A stretch of 64,000 nucleotides of DNA, from NCBI RefSeq assembly GCF_000024945.1, contig NC_013520.1:482001-546000 (forward strand), written 5' to 3'. A program made the translations under genes and the position numbers. The DNA is from Veillonella parvula DSM 2008. Its GTDB lineage: Bacteria; Bacillota; Negativicutes; Veillonellales; Veillonellaceae. Of this stretch, positions 31,769 through 41,038 are shown in pieces (position 1 is the first letter of the stretch; every line of letters starts with the position of its first letter). A model generated the notes under the pieces. It did not search any database, was not told the origin of the DNA, and saw nothing but the letters and a program-made list of their open reading frames with translations.

Positions 31769-32308
31769 ATGTGGTTTTATAACATCCTCAGTGCAGTAAT
31801 AGCTATTATTGTGGCTGTTGCAGCTCTGTACTTATTATTCCGTTTGTTTGTGTTGAAACAAGGTAATGAAAATATTGTCTTATTAGCGAAACGAGCAACG
31901 AACTTTCAAGTATCTAATCGTAGTTTTGAATCCATTACGTTGTTCTGTGATATACCATTTGTAAATAAAGGGCGCCAATTGGGCACAATAATGGACTTAT
32001 TTCCACGTCCATTATTACCTGAAGAACATTTTGATGCAGTTAAAGTAAATGCTTGGGCTATGGATATTAATCGTCCGCGTCAAGATGGATACTTTGAAGC
32101 TATAATTATCAAACCACGCAAAGGTGGCACAATTCGTGTATATGTTACATTAACAGGTAAAACTGGTAATATTCGAGAAGATATTAAGGGATTCCCTTAT
32201 ATGGACATCGATATTTACTACCAAATCGTAGGCCGGACAGACTATCATATCGATAAACAGCGTATTCGTTTGACTGCTGAAGAAGTTCAAGCAGCAATGG
32301 TTCAATAA
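31769..32308 (+). CDS. Membrane-anchored protein of unknown function
   Basis: This 179-residue protein has a single N-terminal membrane helix (about 5-28; ILSAVIAIIVAVAALYLLFRLF), followed by a soluble domain with alternating hydrophobic strands. Conserved-looking segments are ITLFCDIPFVNKGRQLGTIMD and DIDIYYQIVGRTDYHID. I do not recognise the domain; it could be a beta-sandwich exposed inside or outside the membrane. It starts after AAAGGAG, 12 bp behind murI. The CofE-like gene follows 12 bp later with AAGGAGG, so it is part of a continuous operon. The gene pair 31769-32971 may work together. Confidence 0.7.
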   Translation: MWFYNILSAVIAIIVAVAALYLLFRLFVLKQGNENIVLLAKRATNFQVSNRSFESITLFCDIPFVNKGRQLGTIMDLFPRPLLPEEHFDAVKVNAWAMDINRPRQDGYFEAIIIKPRKGGTIRVYVTLTGKTGNIREDIKGFPYMDIDIYYQIVGRTDYHIDKQRIRLTAEEVQAAMVQ

Positions 32309-32320
32309 GGAGGCATAACA

Positions 32321-32971
32321 ATGGCAGAATTAGAGTTAGTATGTGTGCCAACACGTATTCTTACAGATAATGATGACATCGTTGATGCTATCGTTGAATT
32401 TGGGGGCCATAATATTGGACCTGAAGATATCGTATGCGTTGCTGAATCTGTAGTAGCTATTACGCAAGGTCGTTTTACACGTCCTGAAGAGCTAAATGTG
32501 TGCTGGCAAGCTCGTTTAATTAATCGTTTTATCCATCCAGATGGCTCCATGGCATCTATTTATGGTATGCAATCGGCTATGAATTTGGATGGTAAATGGA
32601 AGGTATTAGGTGCTTTTATTTTAGGCGCTATTGCTAAAATTTTCCGTAAACCAGGGGTATTCTATGCAATTGCTCGGGCTGCATCCTTAACAGATGATGT
32701 AACGGGGACTATGCCTCCATTTGATAAGCACATTGTATTTGGTCCAAAGGATCCTGATAAAGTGGCTGAGAAAATTGTATCTCGCACTGGTTGTTATGGT
32801 GCCGTTGTAGCTGATGTTAATGATTTGAAACGGTCCGCAATTTTAGGTACAAGTCGTGGCATTGATGCTAAAAAAATTGCACAATTGTTGATTGATAATC
32901 CATTTGGTAACGATAGTCAAATGACTCCGATTGTTATCATCAAAAATTACGCATCTGTATCTGGTAAATAA
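32321..32971 (+). CDS. F420-0:gamma-glutamyl ligase (CofE)-like protein
   Basis: This 216-residue protein has the fold and pattern of the coenzyme F420 gamma-glutamyl ligase family: VCVPTRILTDNDDIVD near the start, EDIVCVAESVVAITQGRF, and a C-terminal RTGCYGAVVADVNDLKRSAILG. F420 itself is not expected in a Veillonella-like anaerobe. The homologue therefore probably uses another acceptor or has a different ligase activity; this is inference. It follows the membrane-anchored unknown gene closely and ends at a hairpin terminator. Confidence 0.78.
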   Translation: MAELELVCVPTRILTDNDDIVDAIVEFGGHNIGPEDIVCVAESVVAITQGRFTRPEELNVCWQARLINRFIHPDGSMASIYGMQSAMNLDGKWKVLGAFILGAIAKIFRKPGVFYAIARAASLTDDVTGTMPPFDKHIVFGPKDPDKVAEKIVSRTGCYGAVVADVNDLKRSAILGTSRGIDAKKIAQLLIDNPFGNDSQMTPIVIIKNYASVSGK

Positions 32972-32977
32972 CAGAAG

Positions 32978-33014
32978 GCTGTACTCATCACATAGAGATG
33001 GGTACAGCTTTTTT
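32978..33014 (+). terminator. Terminator after the CofE-like gene
   Basis: GCTGTAC/GTACAGC and CATC/GATG form one stem with a single mismatch. TTTTTTT follows. Confidence 0.9.
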
Positions 33015-33163
33015 ATATAATGAGCCTGAATATGGACTATACGCAGATTTGAATAGGGATTGCATATTAGATCAAATAGAGAGTATATGCTAGCTTAAAT
33101 GGAGTTTTCTTTACTACGTTTTGAGTTTGTATGGATTCTTTATTAATACTAAAAGGAGGTTAT

Positions 33164-34876
33164 ATGTTACTAGGGTTAGACGTAGGTGGAACTTTTACCG
33201 ATGCGGTTATCATTGATGCCCATCGTGTAGTGGCAACTGCGAAGAGGCGGACTACAAAGGATAATCTAATGAATGGTATAGGTGAGGCCTTAGATGCGGT
33301 TTTGGAGGGCTATGATACATCAAATATTGAACAAGTAACCTTATCTACTACCGTGGTTACAAATACCATCGTAGAAGCGAAGGAGCAAGTAGTAGATCTC
33401 TATGTGATTACAGGTCCAGGCCGTAATGTAGATGATATATTCCCCGTGGAACCTATATATCTTCAAGGTTATACAGATCATAGAGGTATCGTTGTAGAGC
33501 GTACCCCTGCTGATGCTGTACGTGGTATAGCCAACATGGTTCAAGCACGTAGTGGTACCGATTTGGCTGCTGTGTCCGCTAAATTTGGGGTGCGGAATCC
33601 TCAAGAAGAACTATCTATTACAGAGGAATTGAAAAATACATATCATACGATTTCTAATGGCAGTTTATTAAGTGGTTCTTTAAATTTCCCTCGTCGTACT
33701 ATTAGTGCTTATTTTAATAGCGCTGTGACACCCGTATTTACGGTGTTTAAGAAAAATGTTGAAGATGCTCTCAGTGCACGGAATATATTGGCTCCACTTC
33801 ACATTTTAAAGGCCGATGGTGGTTCTCTACCTATGGAGCATATGGTGAGTCGTCCAGTAGAGACTGCCTTTACAGGCCCTGCTGCAACAGTTCTTGGACT
33901 ATCGGCTCTCGGCGTTATAGGTAATAAGCATACAGTGGCTCTGGATATTGGGGGTACTACAACGGATATATCCCTTTGGAAGCATGGTAAACCATTGATG
34001 ACAAAAAATGGTGTATCTATCCGTGAGTATCCAAGTGCAGTGCGATCCTTTGCCGTTACTTCCGTCGGTATTGGTGGGGAATCTGTAATTCGCCTTAAAA
34101 ATGGTAATCTTACCGTAGGTCCTGAACGAGTGGGACCATCAGTGGCTCTAGGTGGTATAGAACCTACCTTGGGGGATGCACTTATCGTGCTCGGTCATGC
34201 AAACTATGGTGACTTTAATCTGGCATCACGAGCTTTACAAGCTTTAGCGGATGCTATACAGGCTACATTACGATCTAAAAATGTAAATACCTCAAATAAT
34301 CAATTAACTCTTATTAAGACTGCCTCTGATGTAGCACGACTAATCGTAGAAAAAGCGTTGCAAACGATTCAACATGGTATTAACGAGGTCGTAAAAGTAG
34401 AAAATAAACGACCTATTTATGTGGTAGCAGATATTGTAAATCCTGATGTATTTGTACCAGAACATATCGTTGTGGTAGGGGGAACAGCGCCAAATTTAGG
34501 TCCAAGTATCGGTGAGTATCTAGAGTTACCTGTTACGATTCCTGAGAATGCTGCCGTAGCAAATGCTATAGGCGCTGCACTAGCTTTATCTACCATCGAA
34601 CTCACTGTTCATGTAGATACAAAACGTCGTTTACTTGTCATTCCAGAATTAGGCATTAAACAGCAAAATTGTACTTTAAAACGAGCGGAACAAGTTGTAG
34701 AACGAGCTAAAGAGGTTCTTAGTGAAGAGGCTTTACGTTTAGGTTTAGATACAGCGCAAGAAATCGAGGTCATTAACACTGAGGATTTCCCTGTGGTAGA
34801 GGGATGGCAATCTATGGAGCGTTTAATTACGGTAAAAGTACAACTAGCGGCGGGGGTGAAACACTATGTGGAATAA
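33164..34876 (+). CDS. Hydantoinase/oxoprolinase (HyuA) family ATPase-like protein
   Basis: This 570-residue protein has the sugar-kinase/actin-like fold of HyuA: phosphate-1 GLDVGGTFTDAVIID at the start, VETAFTGPAATVLGLS in the middle, phosphate-2 DIGGTTTDISLWK, and GGTAPNLGPSIGEYL near the end. Members hydrolyse cyclic amides such as hydantoins or 5-oxoproline with ATP, usually with a HyuB partner that is absent here, so the true substrate is uncertain. The start at 33164 follows AAAAGGAGG; an upstream in-frame ATG at 33131 would put that site inside the gene. It overlaps the following deacetylase-like gene by 11 bp. Confidence 0.85.
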   Translation: MLLGLDVGGTFTDAVIIDAHRVVATAKRRTTKDNLMNGIGEALDAVLEGYDTSNIEQVTLSTTVVTNTIVEAKEQVVDLYVITGPGRNVDDIFPVEPIYLQGYTDHRGIVVERTPADAVRGIANMVQARSGTDLAAVSAKFGVRNPQEELSITEELKNTYHTISNGSLLSGSLNFPRRTISAYFNSAVTPVFTVFKKNVEDALSARNILAPLHILKADGGSLPMEHMVSRPVETAFTGPAATVLGLSALGVIGNKHTVALDIGGTTTDISLWKHGKPLMTKNGVSIREYPSAVRSFAVTSVGIGGESVIRLKNGNLTVGPERVGPSVALGGIEPTLGDALIVLGHANYGDFNLASRALQALADAIQATLRSKNVNTSNNQLTLIKTASDVARLIVEKALQTIQHGINEVVKVENKRPIYVVADIVNPDVFVPEHIVVVGGTAPNLGPSIGEYLELPVTIPENAAVANAIGAALALSTIELTVHVDTKRRLLVIPELGIKQQNCTLKRAEQVVERAKEVLSEEALRLGLDTAQEIEVINTEDFPVVEGWQSMERLITVKVQLAAGVKHYVE

Positions 34877-36290
34877 AGGGTTATCCTATCGTGAGCGTCA
34901 TGGCCTTATAGAAAAGAATATGAATACGAAACTGAATGACGACGTGAATTCTACTATTGATAAAGCTGAATATAATAACAGTTTAGGTCTAGTATTCTTC
35001 CCTGCGTTTGACTGGAAAATTTCTGAAACACATCCTGAACGACAAGAGCGTTTACTTTATACGCGTGATCAAATCGTAGAGGAAGGTCTGTTAGATATAC
35101 CTAATATTAGAGAATATAATCCAATAGTAGCTGATTGGGATACAATAGAGCGGGTTCACGTTGGTGCTCCAGATTTAGAGTCTTGGGTGACTGAAGCTCA
35201 TCGGGTATCTGCTGGAGGTGCTATTGCGGCAGCTGATGCAGTCATGCGCGGTGAAGTAGACCGTGCTTTTGCGTTAGTAAGACCACCAGGTCACCATGCA
35301 ATGGCTATGGTTCATGGTATTCGCGGCTTCTGTACGATTAATATTGAAGCCGTTATGATTCAACACATACGTCAAACCTATGGAATCAAACGCATTGCCG
35401 TAGTAGATACTGATGTACATCACGGTGATGGCACTCAAGATGTGTTTTACCACGATCCAGATACATTGTATATTAGCTTTCACCAAGATGGACGAACCCT
35501 CTATCCAGGAACAGGCTTTATGGATGAATTTGGTGGACCTCAGGCTATTGGTAGTAATATAGATATTCCACTACCGCCTGGTACCGGTGACGAAGGCTTG
35601 ATGAAGGTCATGCGTGAGCTGGTATTGCCTATTCTTGAAGAGTTTAATCCAGATATTGTTATTAATTCGGCAGGACAAGATAATCACTTTAGTGATCCGT
35701 TGGCTAATATGCAGGTAACCGCAAAGGGCTATGCAGAACTAGTCGATTTGTTACAAGCAGATATAGCTGTACTTGAAGGAGGCTATTCCGTACAAGAAGC
35801 GTTGCCATATATAAATACGGGTATCATTTTATCCATGGCAGGTCTTGATTACAGCAAAGTCATAGAACCTGCCTTTGATCCTGTTAAATACAAACAGAGT
35901 CAAAATGTAACTAGTTACATAGATGATTTAATCGTTAAGTGGAAAATACAATGGGCTAACCGTCATAAGATGGCCGAAGACGAGCGCGTAGGTGCAAGGG
36001 ATGTTTGGTCTAATCATTATAATGTGTACTATGACGAAACAGGCGTTCAGGAGGAGCGCCTTGAAAAGGTGCGTATGTACGAAGACAAGGTAGGCTGGCA
36101 TAGCGTGCTCTCTCGAGGACAATACGGACCGTATGGGTCGCAAAGTGTATATGCTATGTTCATCCCTTGGCAAGCAGATGAAGGGACGCGTCAAGATGCT
36201 ATTGTAGAAGCAAAACGAGCCAAAACAGAAGGGGGAGCAAGCCGTTACGTTGTGGTAGATCCACTCGGCAACGGCCAATATGAACTATAA
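34866..36290 (+). CDS. Histone deacetylase/AcuC family hydrolase
   Basis: This 474-residue protein belongs to the arginase/deacetylase fold of class I/II deacetylases, AcuC and acetylpolyamine amidohydrolases. The zinc and catalytic residues are recognisable: HP at THPERQERL, the His pair RPPGHHAM, zinc Asp/His in DTDVHHGDGTQ, SAGQDNHFSDPL and the Tyr in EGGYS. Bacterial members remove acetyl groups from small amines or proteins. A C-terminal region of about 110 residues (after about 365) is extra compared with AcuC and not recognised. It overlaps the HyuA-like gene by 11 bp, so the two are translationally coupled. Both could act on amide bonds of a shared substrate, an inference only. Confidence 0.88.
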   Translation: MWNKGLSYRERHGLIEKNMNTKLNDDVNSTIDKAEYNNSLGLVFFPAFDWKISETHPERQERLLYTRDQIVEEGLLDIPNIREYNPIVADWDTIERVHVGAPDLESWVTEAHRVSAGGAIAAADAVMRGEVDRAFALVRPPGHHAMAMVHGIRGFCTINIEAVMIQHIRQTYGIKRIAVVDTDVHHGDGTQDVFYHDPDTLYISFHQDGRTLYPGTGFMDEFGGPQAIGSNIDIPLPPGTGDEGLMKVMRELVLPILEEFNPDIVINSAGQDNHFSDPLANMQVTAKGYAELVDLLQADIAVLEGGYSVQEALPYINTGIILSMAGLDYSKVIEPAFDPVKYKQSQNVTSYIDDLIVKWKIQWANRHKMAEDERVGARDVWSNHYNVYYDETGVQEERLEKVRMYEDKVGWHSVLSRGQYGPYGSQSVYAMFIPWQADEGTRQDAIVEAKRAKTEGGASRYVVVDPLGNGQYEL

Positions 36291-36378
36291 TGTTAATCTC
36301 CGTAAATGATAACGCCAGTTATCATGTTAGAATCGCGAATTACAATATAATTCGTAATGCTAAAAAATAGTAAAATTG

Positions 36379-36421
36379 TGATATAATATAAGAAATAACG
36401 CCCCTTTATGTAAGGGGCGTT
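36379..36421 (+). promoter_or_regulatory. rph promoter with leader hairpin
   Basis: TGATATAAT (36379-36387) is a perfect extended -10. Immediately after the predicted start, AACGCCCCTT/AAGGGGCGTT (36397-36406/36412-36421) forms a 10-bp hairpin with a 5-nt loop, ending 32 bp before the ATG. It may instead terminate transcription from upstream, but its T-run is poor (TTCTAAT). Confidence 0.5.
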
Positions 36422-36453
36422 CTAATATTTACTTTTAGAATGATGAGGTTCCT

Positions 36454-37209
36454 ATGCGCAGCGATAATAGAACAGCGGGTCAATTGCGACCTATTAAAAT
36501 AACACGGAATTTTACAGAGTATGCAGAAGGTTCTGTACTTATTGAGTGTGGTAAGACCAAGGTTATCTGTACGGCTACTGTTGAGGATTCTGTGCCACGC
36601 TGGTTAAAAGGTTCGGGACAAGGATGGGTAACTGCGGAATACTCATTATTGCCACGCTCTACGCAAACTCGCGTGAGTCGTGAGGCCGCAAAGGGGAAGC
36701 AAACTGGTCGTACCGTAGAAATTCAACGTCTTATCGGCCGTGCTTTGCGCGCTGTCGTAGACCTTGAAGCTTTAGGCGAACGCTCTATTACTATCGACTG
36801 CGACGTTATCCAAGCGGATGGCGGCACGCGTACAGCATCTATTACGGGTGCTTTTGTGGCCCTCGTTGATGCGGTAGACTTCACCTTTGGCGGAGCAGGA
36901 AAATTCCCAATTACTGATTTTTGTGCAGCCATCTCTGTAGGTATTGGTCCAGAAGGTCCTATTACGGACCTTTGCTATGAAGAGGATAGTGCTGCCATCG
37001 TAGATATGAATGTAGTTCGTACAGGTTCTGGCAATATGGTTGAAGTACAAGGTACAGGTGAACACGGTACCTTTAACCGTGATGAACTCAATGCTTTACT
37101 TGATTTAGCAGAGGCTGCTACAGATGAGCTCATGGCAAAACAACGCGAAGTATTAGGTAGTACAGCAGATAAAGTTGGTAAGGTATATCCAACAGCACCA
37201 GAGGTGTAA
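36454..37209 (+). CDS. rph: Ribonuclease PH
   Basis: This 251-residue phosphorolytic 3'-5' exoribonuclease trims the 3' ends of tRNA precursors. The start [15 protein letters not shown] and [19 protein letters not shown] match the family. SRE...[16 protein letters not shown] carries the RNA- and phosphate-binding Arg residues, and [19 protein letters not shown] is the core signature. Its end overlaps the longest possible frame of the next gene, but the chosen rdgB start lies one base beyond the rph stop. The rph-rdgB order is common in Gram-positive bacteria and their relatives. Confidence 0.95.
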   Translation: MRSDNRTAGQLRPIKITRNFTEYAEGSVLIECGKTKVICTATVEDSVPRWLKGSGQGWVTAEYSLLPRSTQTRVSREAAKGKQTGRTVEIQRLIGRALRAVVDLEALGERSITIDCDVIQADGGTRTASITGAFVALVDAVDFTFGGAGKFPITDFCAAISVGIGPEGPITDLCYEEDSAAIVDMNVVRTGSGNMVEVQGTGEHGTFNRDELNALLDLAEAATDELMAKQREVLGSTADKVGKVYPTAPEV

Positions 37210-37210
37210 T

Positions 37211-37786
37211 ATGGAACAAATCGTACTTGCTACAGGCAATAAAGGAAAAATTCGTGAGTTTTCAGAGGCATTCTCTCATTTGTCTATCGATTGCGTACCT
37301 GTGAAAGATGTGATTTCCGTTGAGGAACCAGAGGAAACTGGCACCACTTTCATGGAAAACGCTCTGTTAAAAGCTCGATACTACGCTAAGGCTACGAATC
37401 GACCTTGTTTAGCTGATGATTCTGGTCTTACTGTAGATATTCTTGATGGGGCTCCAGGTGTATATTCTGCGCGTTATGCAGGTCATCATGGTGATGATAA
37501 TGCAAATAATGAGAAATTAATTCGTGAACTACAGGGTAAACGTGACCGTACAGGCCATTATGTATGCGCTTTAGCGCTTGTATATCCTGATGGTCGAGAA
37601 GTTACTGCGGAAGGCTATTGTGATGGACTCGTTCAAGATGAGCCAAAAGGGGAGAATGGTTTTGGATATGATCCATACTTCTATGTACCTGAATTTGAAA
37701 AGACGATGGCAGAGCTTAGCATCGACGTAAAAGAAACGATTAGCCATCGTGGTCGAGCATTACGCGAATTAATTAGTAAGCTTTGA
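37211..37786 (+). CDS. rdgB: XTP/dITP pyrophosphatase (RdgB/HAM1)
   Basis: This 191-residue enzyme hydrolyses non-canonical purine triphosphates (dITP, XTP) to keep them out of DNA. It has LATGNKGKIREF, the acidic DDSGLTVDILDGAPGVYSAR site, GYDPYFYVPE and SHRGRAL. The ATG at 37211 follows GAGGTG; an earlier in-frame start would lie inside rph. It is cotranscribed with rph. A short GAACTATA/TATAGTTC hairpin (37794-37812) separates it from the phosphodiesterase gene. Confidence 0.95.
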   Translation: MEQIVLATGNKGKIREFSEAFSHLSIDCVPVKDVISVEEPEETGTTFMENALLKARYYAKATNRPCLADDSGLTVDILDGAPGVYSARYAGHHGDDNANNEKLIRELQGKRDRTGHYVCALALVYPDGREVTAEGYCDGLVQDEPKGENGFGYDPYFYVPEFEKTMAELSIDVKETISHRGRALRELISKL

Positions 37787-37852
37787 TATTTCTGAACTAT
37801 ATGGTATAGTTCATATAAATATATAATATAGTGGCATTAGAGATTAAATACA

Positions 37853-38350
37853 ATGAAACGAATTGGCATTTTAAGTGATACTCATGGGTATCTAGAGGAT
37901 ATCGACCTCGTCTTGGCTGCTACTGCCGATCAAGATATCGATATGTGGCTTCATGCTGGTGATTTTGGCGATGATGCACGCTATATGCAGGAACATACGG
38001 ATATTCCTGTTTATGCGGTGCGTGGCAATAACGATCGTGTGCAACCGCTTGAACCACGAGAGCAATTGATTCCTCTTGAAGATACCTATATTTACATGAC
38101 TCATGGTCATGAGGTATCATATTATAATCGAATACAAAAACTGATTGAGTTAGGAACTGACATGGGTGCGCGACTCATCGTGTCCGGTCATAGCCATCAT
38201 CATGGAGAGGTTCGTGCCTGTGATGCGGTATTTGTAAATCCTGGCAGTATTTCTTTGGCTCGTGATCGCTCCGGTGGTACCTTTGCTATCGTTACCTACG
38301 ATAATGGACAGTTTGATGTAGAGTTTGTGTATAAACAAGATATTGTTTAG
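37853..38350 (+). CDS. YfcE/MJ0936-type metallophosphoesterase
   Basis: This 165-residue binuclear metal phosphodiesterase has all motifs of the family: GILSDTHG, HAGDFGD, VRGNND, MTHGHE and SGHSHHHGE. The natural substrate is undefined for most members; some hydrolyse phosphodiesters such as bis-p-nitrophenyl phosphate in vitro. The order rph-rdgB-phosphodiesterase is conserved in many Firmicutes, so it probably belongs to the same transcription unit. The leader between them has only a weak ribosome-binding site. Confidence 0.9.
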   Translation: MKRIGILSDTHGYLEDIDLVLAATADQDIDMWLHAGDFGDDARYMQEHTDIPVYAVRGNNDRVQPLEPREQLIPLEDTYIYMTHGHEVSYYNRIQKLIELGTDMGARLIVSGHSHHHGEVRACDAVFVNPGSISLARDRSGGTFAIVTYDNGQFDVEFVYKQDIV

Positions 38351-38427
38351 TTATATGGTGAAAGCTTTGTTTGCGAAACTTTCAAAAGGAATAGTAAGTC
38401 TATGCATGGAAAGGGTTATGACATATC

Positions 38428-39210
38428 ATGGATACACCAGTTAAAGCAAAACCTAAAATGAAGTTATATGGTTTTAACAATCTCACAAAGACATTGAGTT
38501 TTAATATTTATGATATTTGTTATACTCGTACGGAAGAAGAAAAAAAACAATACATTCAGTACATTGATGAAGTATACAATGCGGATCGTTTAACGGCTAT
38601 TTTGACGGAAGTTAGCCATATTATCGGCGCTAACATCCTTAACGTAGCGAAACAAGATTATGATCCTCAAGGTGCGTCTGTTACGATTTTGATTTCTGAA
38701 GAGGAAATTGAAAAAGAAGATGTAGTTATGCATCTAGATAAGTCGCATCTCACTGTACATACTTATCCTGAAAGTCATCCGCACAAAGGGATTAGTACAT
38801 TCCGTGCCGACATTGAAGTTTCTACATGTGGACAAATCTCTCCGCTAAATGCACTGAATTATTTAATTCAAAGTTTTGATTCTGATATTCTTACCTTAGA
38901 TTATCATGTACGTGGCTTTACTCGTGATGTATCTGGTAAGAAAATTTATATCGATCATCGCATCAATTCTATTCAAAACTACATCAGTGCGAAAACTCGC
39001 AATATGTACAACATGATTGATGTAAATGTATATCAAGAAAATATTTTCCATACAAAGATGATGTTAAAAGAATTTGATTTAGATAATTATCTTTTTGGCA
39101 TCACTGAGTCAGAGTTGAGCGATCGTGAAATCAAGCAAATTAAACATCAATTAAAACAAGAAATGATGGAAATCTTCTATGGACGCAATTTGCCATCTGT
39201 AAAAGCTTAA
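38428..39210 (+). CDS. speD: S-adenosylmethionine decarboxylase proenzyme (E. coli SpeD type)
   Basis: This 260-residue proenzyme makes decarboxylated SAM for spermidine synthesis. It belongs to the longer, enterobacterial-type class. Self-cleavage is expected between Lys and Ser in [17 protein letters not shown], giving a pyruvoyl group on the new alpha subunit. [11 protein letters not shown] and [14 protein letters not shown] are strongly conserved. No spermidine synthase or arginine/ornithine decarboxylase lies beside it, so the pathway must be completed elsewhere. A TGAAAG/CTTTCA hairpin (38359-38384) lies upstream. The ribosome-binding site is weak. Confidence 0.93.
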   Translation: MDTPVKAKPKMKLYGFNNLTKTLSFNIYDICYTRTEEEKKQYIQYIDEVYNADRLTAILTEVSHIIGANILNVAKQDYDPQGASVTILISEEEIEKEDVVMHLDKSHLTVHTYPESHPHKGISTFRADIEVSTCGQISPLNALNYLIQSFDSDILTLDYHVRGFTRDVSGKKIYIDHRINSIQNYISAKTRNMYNMIDVNVYQENIFHTKMMLKEFDLDNYLFGITESELSDREIKQIKHQLKQEMMEIFYGRNLPSVKA

Positions 39211-39270
39211 AGACCGCTTTTATAACATTGGTGTGACAGCTTTTACCGTATAATACGAAGATAGATTTGA

Positions 39271-39306
39271 AGTAGATAAGCCTTATATGGTTTATCTACT
39301 TTTTTA
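39271..39306 (+). terminator. Terminator after speD
   Basis: AGTAGATAAGCC/GGTTTATCTACT (12 bp, one wobble) with a 6-nt loop, followed by a T-run. Confidence 0.92.
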
Positions 39307-39402
39307 TAATTTACTTTATTACTATTAGAGCTTAATCTTTATTACTACTGGAGCTTAATGATAGTAGTTTTTAAAAATTTCGAAAAACTATATCGAAAAA
39401 AC

Positions 39403-39431
39403 TTGAATTATGATTTAGCATTTTGTATAAT
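39403..39431 (+). promoter_or_regulatory. Malic enzyme promoter
   Basis: TTGAAT (39403-39408), a 17-bp spacer and TATAAT (39426-39431). Just upstream, TCGAAAAA occurs twice 13 bp apart (39380-39387, 39393-39400), a possible activator or repressor site. The leader holds a GACTCT/AGAGTC hairpin (39458-39471). Confidence 0.8.
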
Positions 39432-39498
39432 ACAATTAGTTAAAGGTATAAATTACCGACTCTAAAGAGTCCGAGTGTATCCACAAAGGAGAATTGTT

Positions 39499-40704
39499 AT
39501 GGACGTACGTGAATTAGCTGTACAAAAAAAACGTGAATTAAAAGGTTTCCTTACTGTAGGAACTAAATATGAATTAAAAGACGCTCATGATTTATCTGTA
39601 GCTTACACACCAGGTGTAGCAGAACCATGTTTGCGTATTAAAGATAATGAAGCAGAATCCTTCGAATTAACTTGCCGTTCCAACATGGTTGCCGTTGTAT
39701 CTGACGGTACTCGTGTACTTGGTCTTGGTGATATTGGCGCTGCAGCAGCATTGCCAGTAATGGAAGGTAAATCCTTATTGTTCAAAAAATTCGGTGATGT
39801 AGACTGCATTCCATTGGTTGTAGATACAAAAGATGCTGATACATTAATCAATACAGTAAGATTATTGCAAAAAAACTTTGCTGGTATTAATTTAGAAGAT
39901 ATTTCCTCTCCTAAATGCTATGAAATCGAAAACCGTTTGAAAGAAGAATTGGAAATTCCTGTATTTCATGATGACCAACACGGTACTGCAATTGCATGTT
40001 TAGCTGGTGTAAAAGGCGCTCTTCGTTTAGTTAAAAAAGATTTAGCTACTGCTAAAATCGTTGTAAACGGTGCTGGTGCTGCTGGTGCAAACATTGCTCG
40101 CTTGTTGTACCTTGCAGGTGCTCGTGATATCACATTGTTGGTATCCTCTGGCGTATTGCACAAAGACTACAAACGACTTGACTCTTTGCAAGCTGAATTG
40201 ATTGATTTGCTCAAACTTGAAGAAAAACATGGCAACTTGGCTGAAAATGCTAAAGGCGCCGACATTCTTCTTGGTGTATCTGCAGCAGGTGCTTTCACAA
40301 AAGAAATTTTGGAAAACTTGGCTGACGATGCAATCGTATTTGCAATGGCTAACCCTAACCCAGAAGCTACATATGCTGATATGAAAGCTGCTGGTATCCG
40401 TGTTGCTGGTACAGGTCGTTCCGACGCTCCTAACCAAATCAACAACGTAGCAGTATTCCCAGGCGTATTCCGCGGTGCTATCGACGTTCGTGCGTCTCAA
40501 ATCACTGACGAAATGAAATTAGCTGCTGCTGACGCTTTGGCTCACTTGATTCCTGATAGCGAATTGAATGAAGAAAATGTTATGCCATCCGTATTCGATC
40601 CTCGCGTAGCTCCAGCTGTTGCTAAAGCAGTTGCTGAAGTTGCTGTAAAACAAGGTATCGCAAAAAATCCTCAAGCAGTAGAAGATGGTAGCTACGAAGG
40701 TTAA
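39499..40704 (+). CDS. NAD(P)-dependent malic enzyme (short bacterial form)
   Basis: This 401-residue enzyme decarboxylates malate to pyruvate with NAD(P)+, a key reaction in organisms living on lactate and malate. Landmarks are the Tyr of VAYTPGVAEP, GDIGAAAALPVMEGKS, the metal-binding DDQHGTAIA and the dinucleotide fold KIVVNGAGAAGANIARLL. The end is truncated relative to fused MaeB proteins and has no phosphotransacetylase domain, as in YtsJ-type enzymes. The ATG at 39499 is used because AAAGGAG precedes it. Strong codon bias, a near-consensus promoter and a GNRA-loop terminator suggest high expression. Confidence 0.93.
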   Translation: MDVRELAVQKKRELKGFLTVGTKYELKDAHDLSVAYTPGVAEPCLRIKDNEAESFELTCRSNMVAVVSDGTRVLGLGDIGAAAALPVMEGKSLLFKKFGDVDCIPLVVDTKDADTLINTVRLLQKNFAGINLEDISSPKCYEIENRLKEELEIPVFHDDQHGTAIACLAGVKGALRLVKKDLATAKIVVNGAGAAGANIARLLYLAGARDITLLVSSGVLHKDYKRLDSLQAELIDLLKLEEKHGNLAENAKGADILLGVSAAGAFTKEILENLADDAIVFAMANPNPEATYADMKAAGIRVAGTGRSDAPNQINNVAVFPGVFRGAIDVRASQITDEMKLAAADALAHLIPDSELNEENVMPSVFDPRVAPAVAKAVAEVAVKQGIAKNPQAVEDGSYEG

Positions 40705-40756
40705 TTTATTTGCTTTACTAGCATTTTAAAATCTTATATAACTATAGAACAATACA

Positions 40757-40786
40757 ACATGCACCTCGAAAGGGGTGCATGTTTTT
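40757..40786 (+). terminator. Terminator after malic enzyme
   Basis: An 11-bp stem ACATGCACCTC/GGGGTGCATGT (one wobble) is closed by a GAAA tetraloop and followed by T residues. From here to 41084 there is no gene; the region holds the tRNA promoters. Confidence 0.93.
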
Positions 40787-40955
40787 ATATGCTCGATTAA
40801 GCATATGATTGGCTTTATACTATTAGGGCGAATAATTTATAGATTAAAATGATATGGAGGTGTAGGCGTATAGGATAATAGAAGTAAGAATAGATATATA
40901 TTAAAGAATGTATTAATGTATAAGTAAAAAAATTAATGAAGTTGTAAAAAAGTAC

Positions 40956-40984
40956 TTGTCACTAGTTTCTATCAATGATATAAT
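40956..40984 (+). promoter_or_regulatory. Upstream promoter of the tRNA cluster
   Basis: TTGTCA (40956-40961), a 17-bp spacer and TATAAT (40979-40984), with an extended TG (TGATATAAT). It would give a leader of about 95 nt before tRNA-Pro, containing a CTCGAGAGAG-type sequence. Confidence 0.7.
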
Positions 40985-41038
40985 AATTTTCGTTGCAGAG
41001 CGATACTCGAGAGAGTAAGAACTCAGCAAGAGTAGTGG

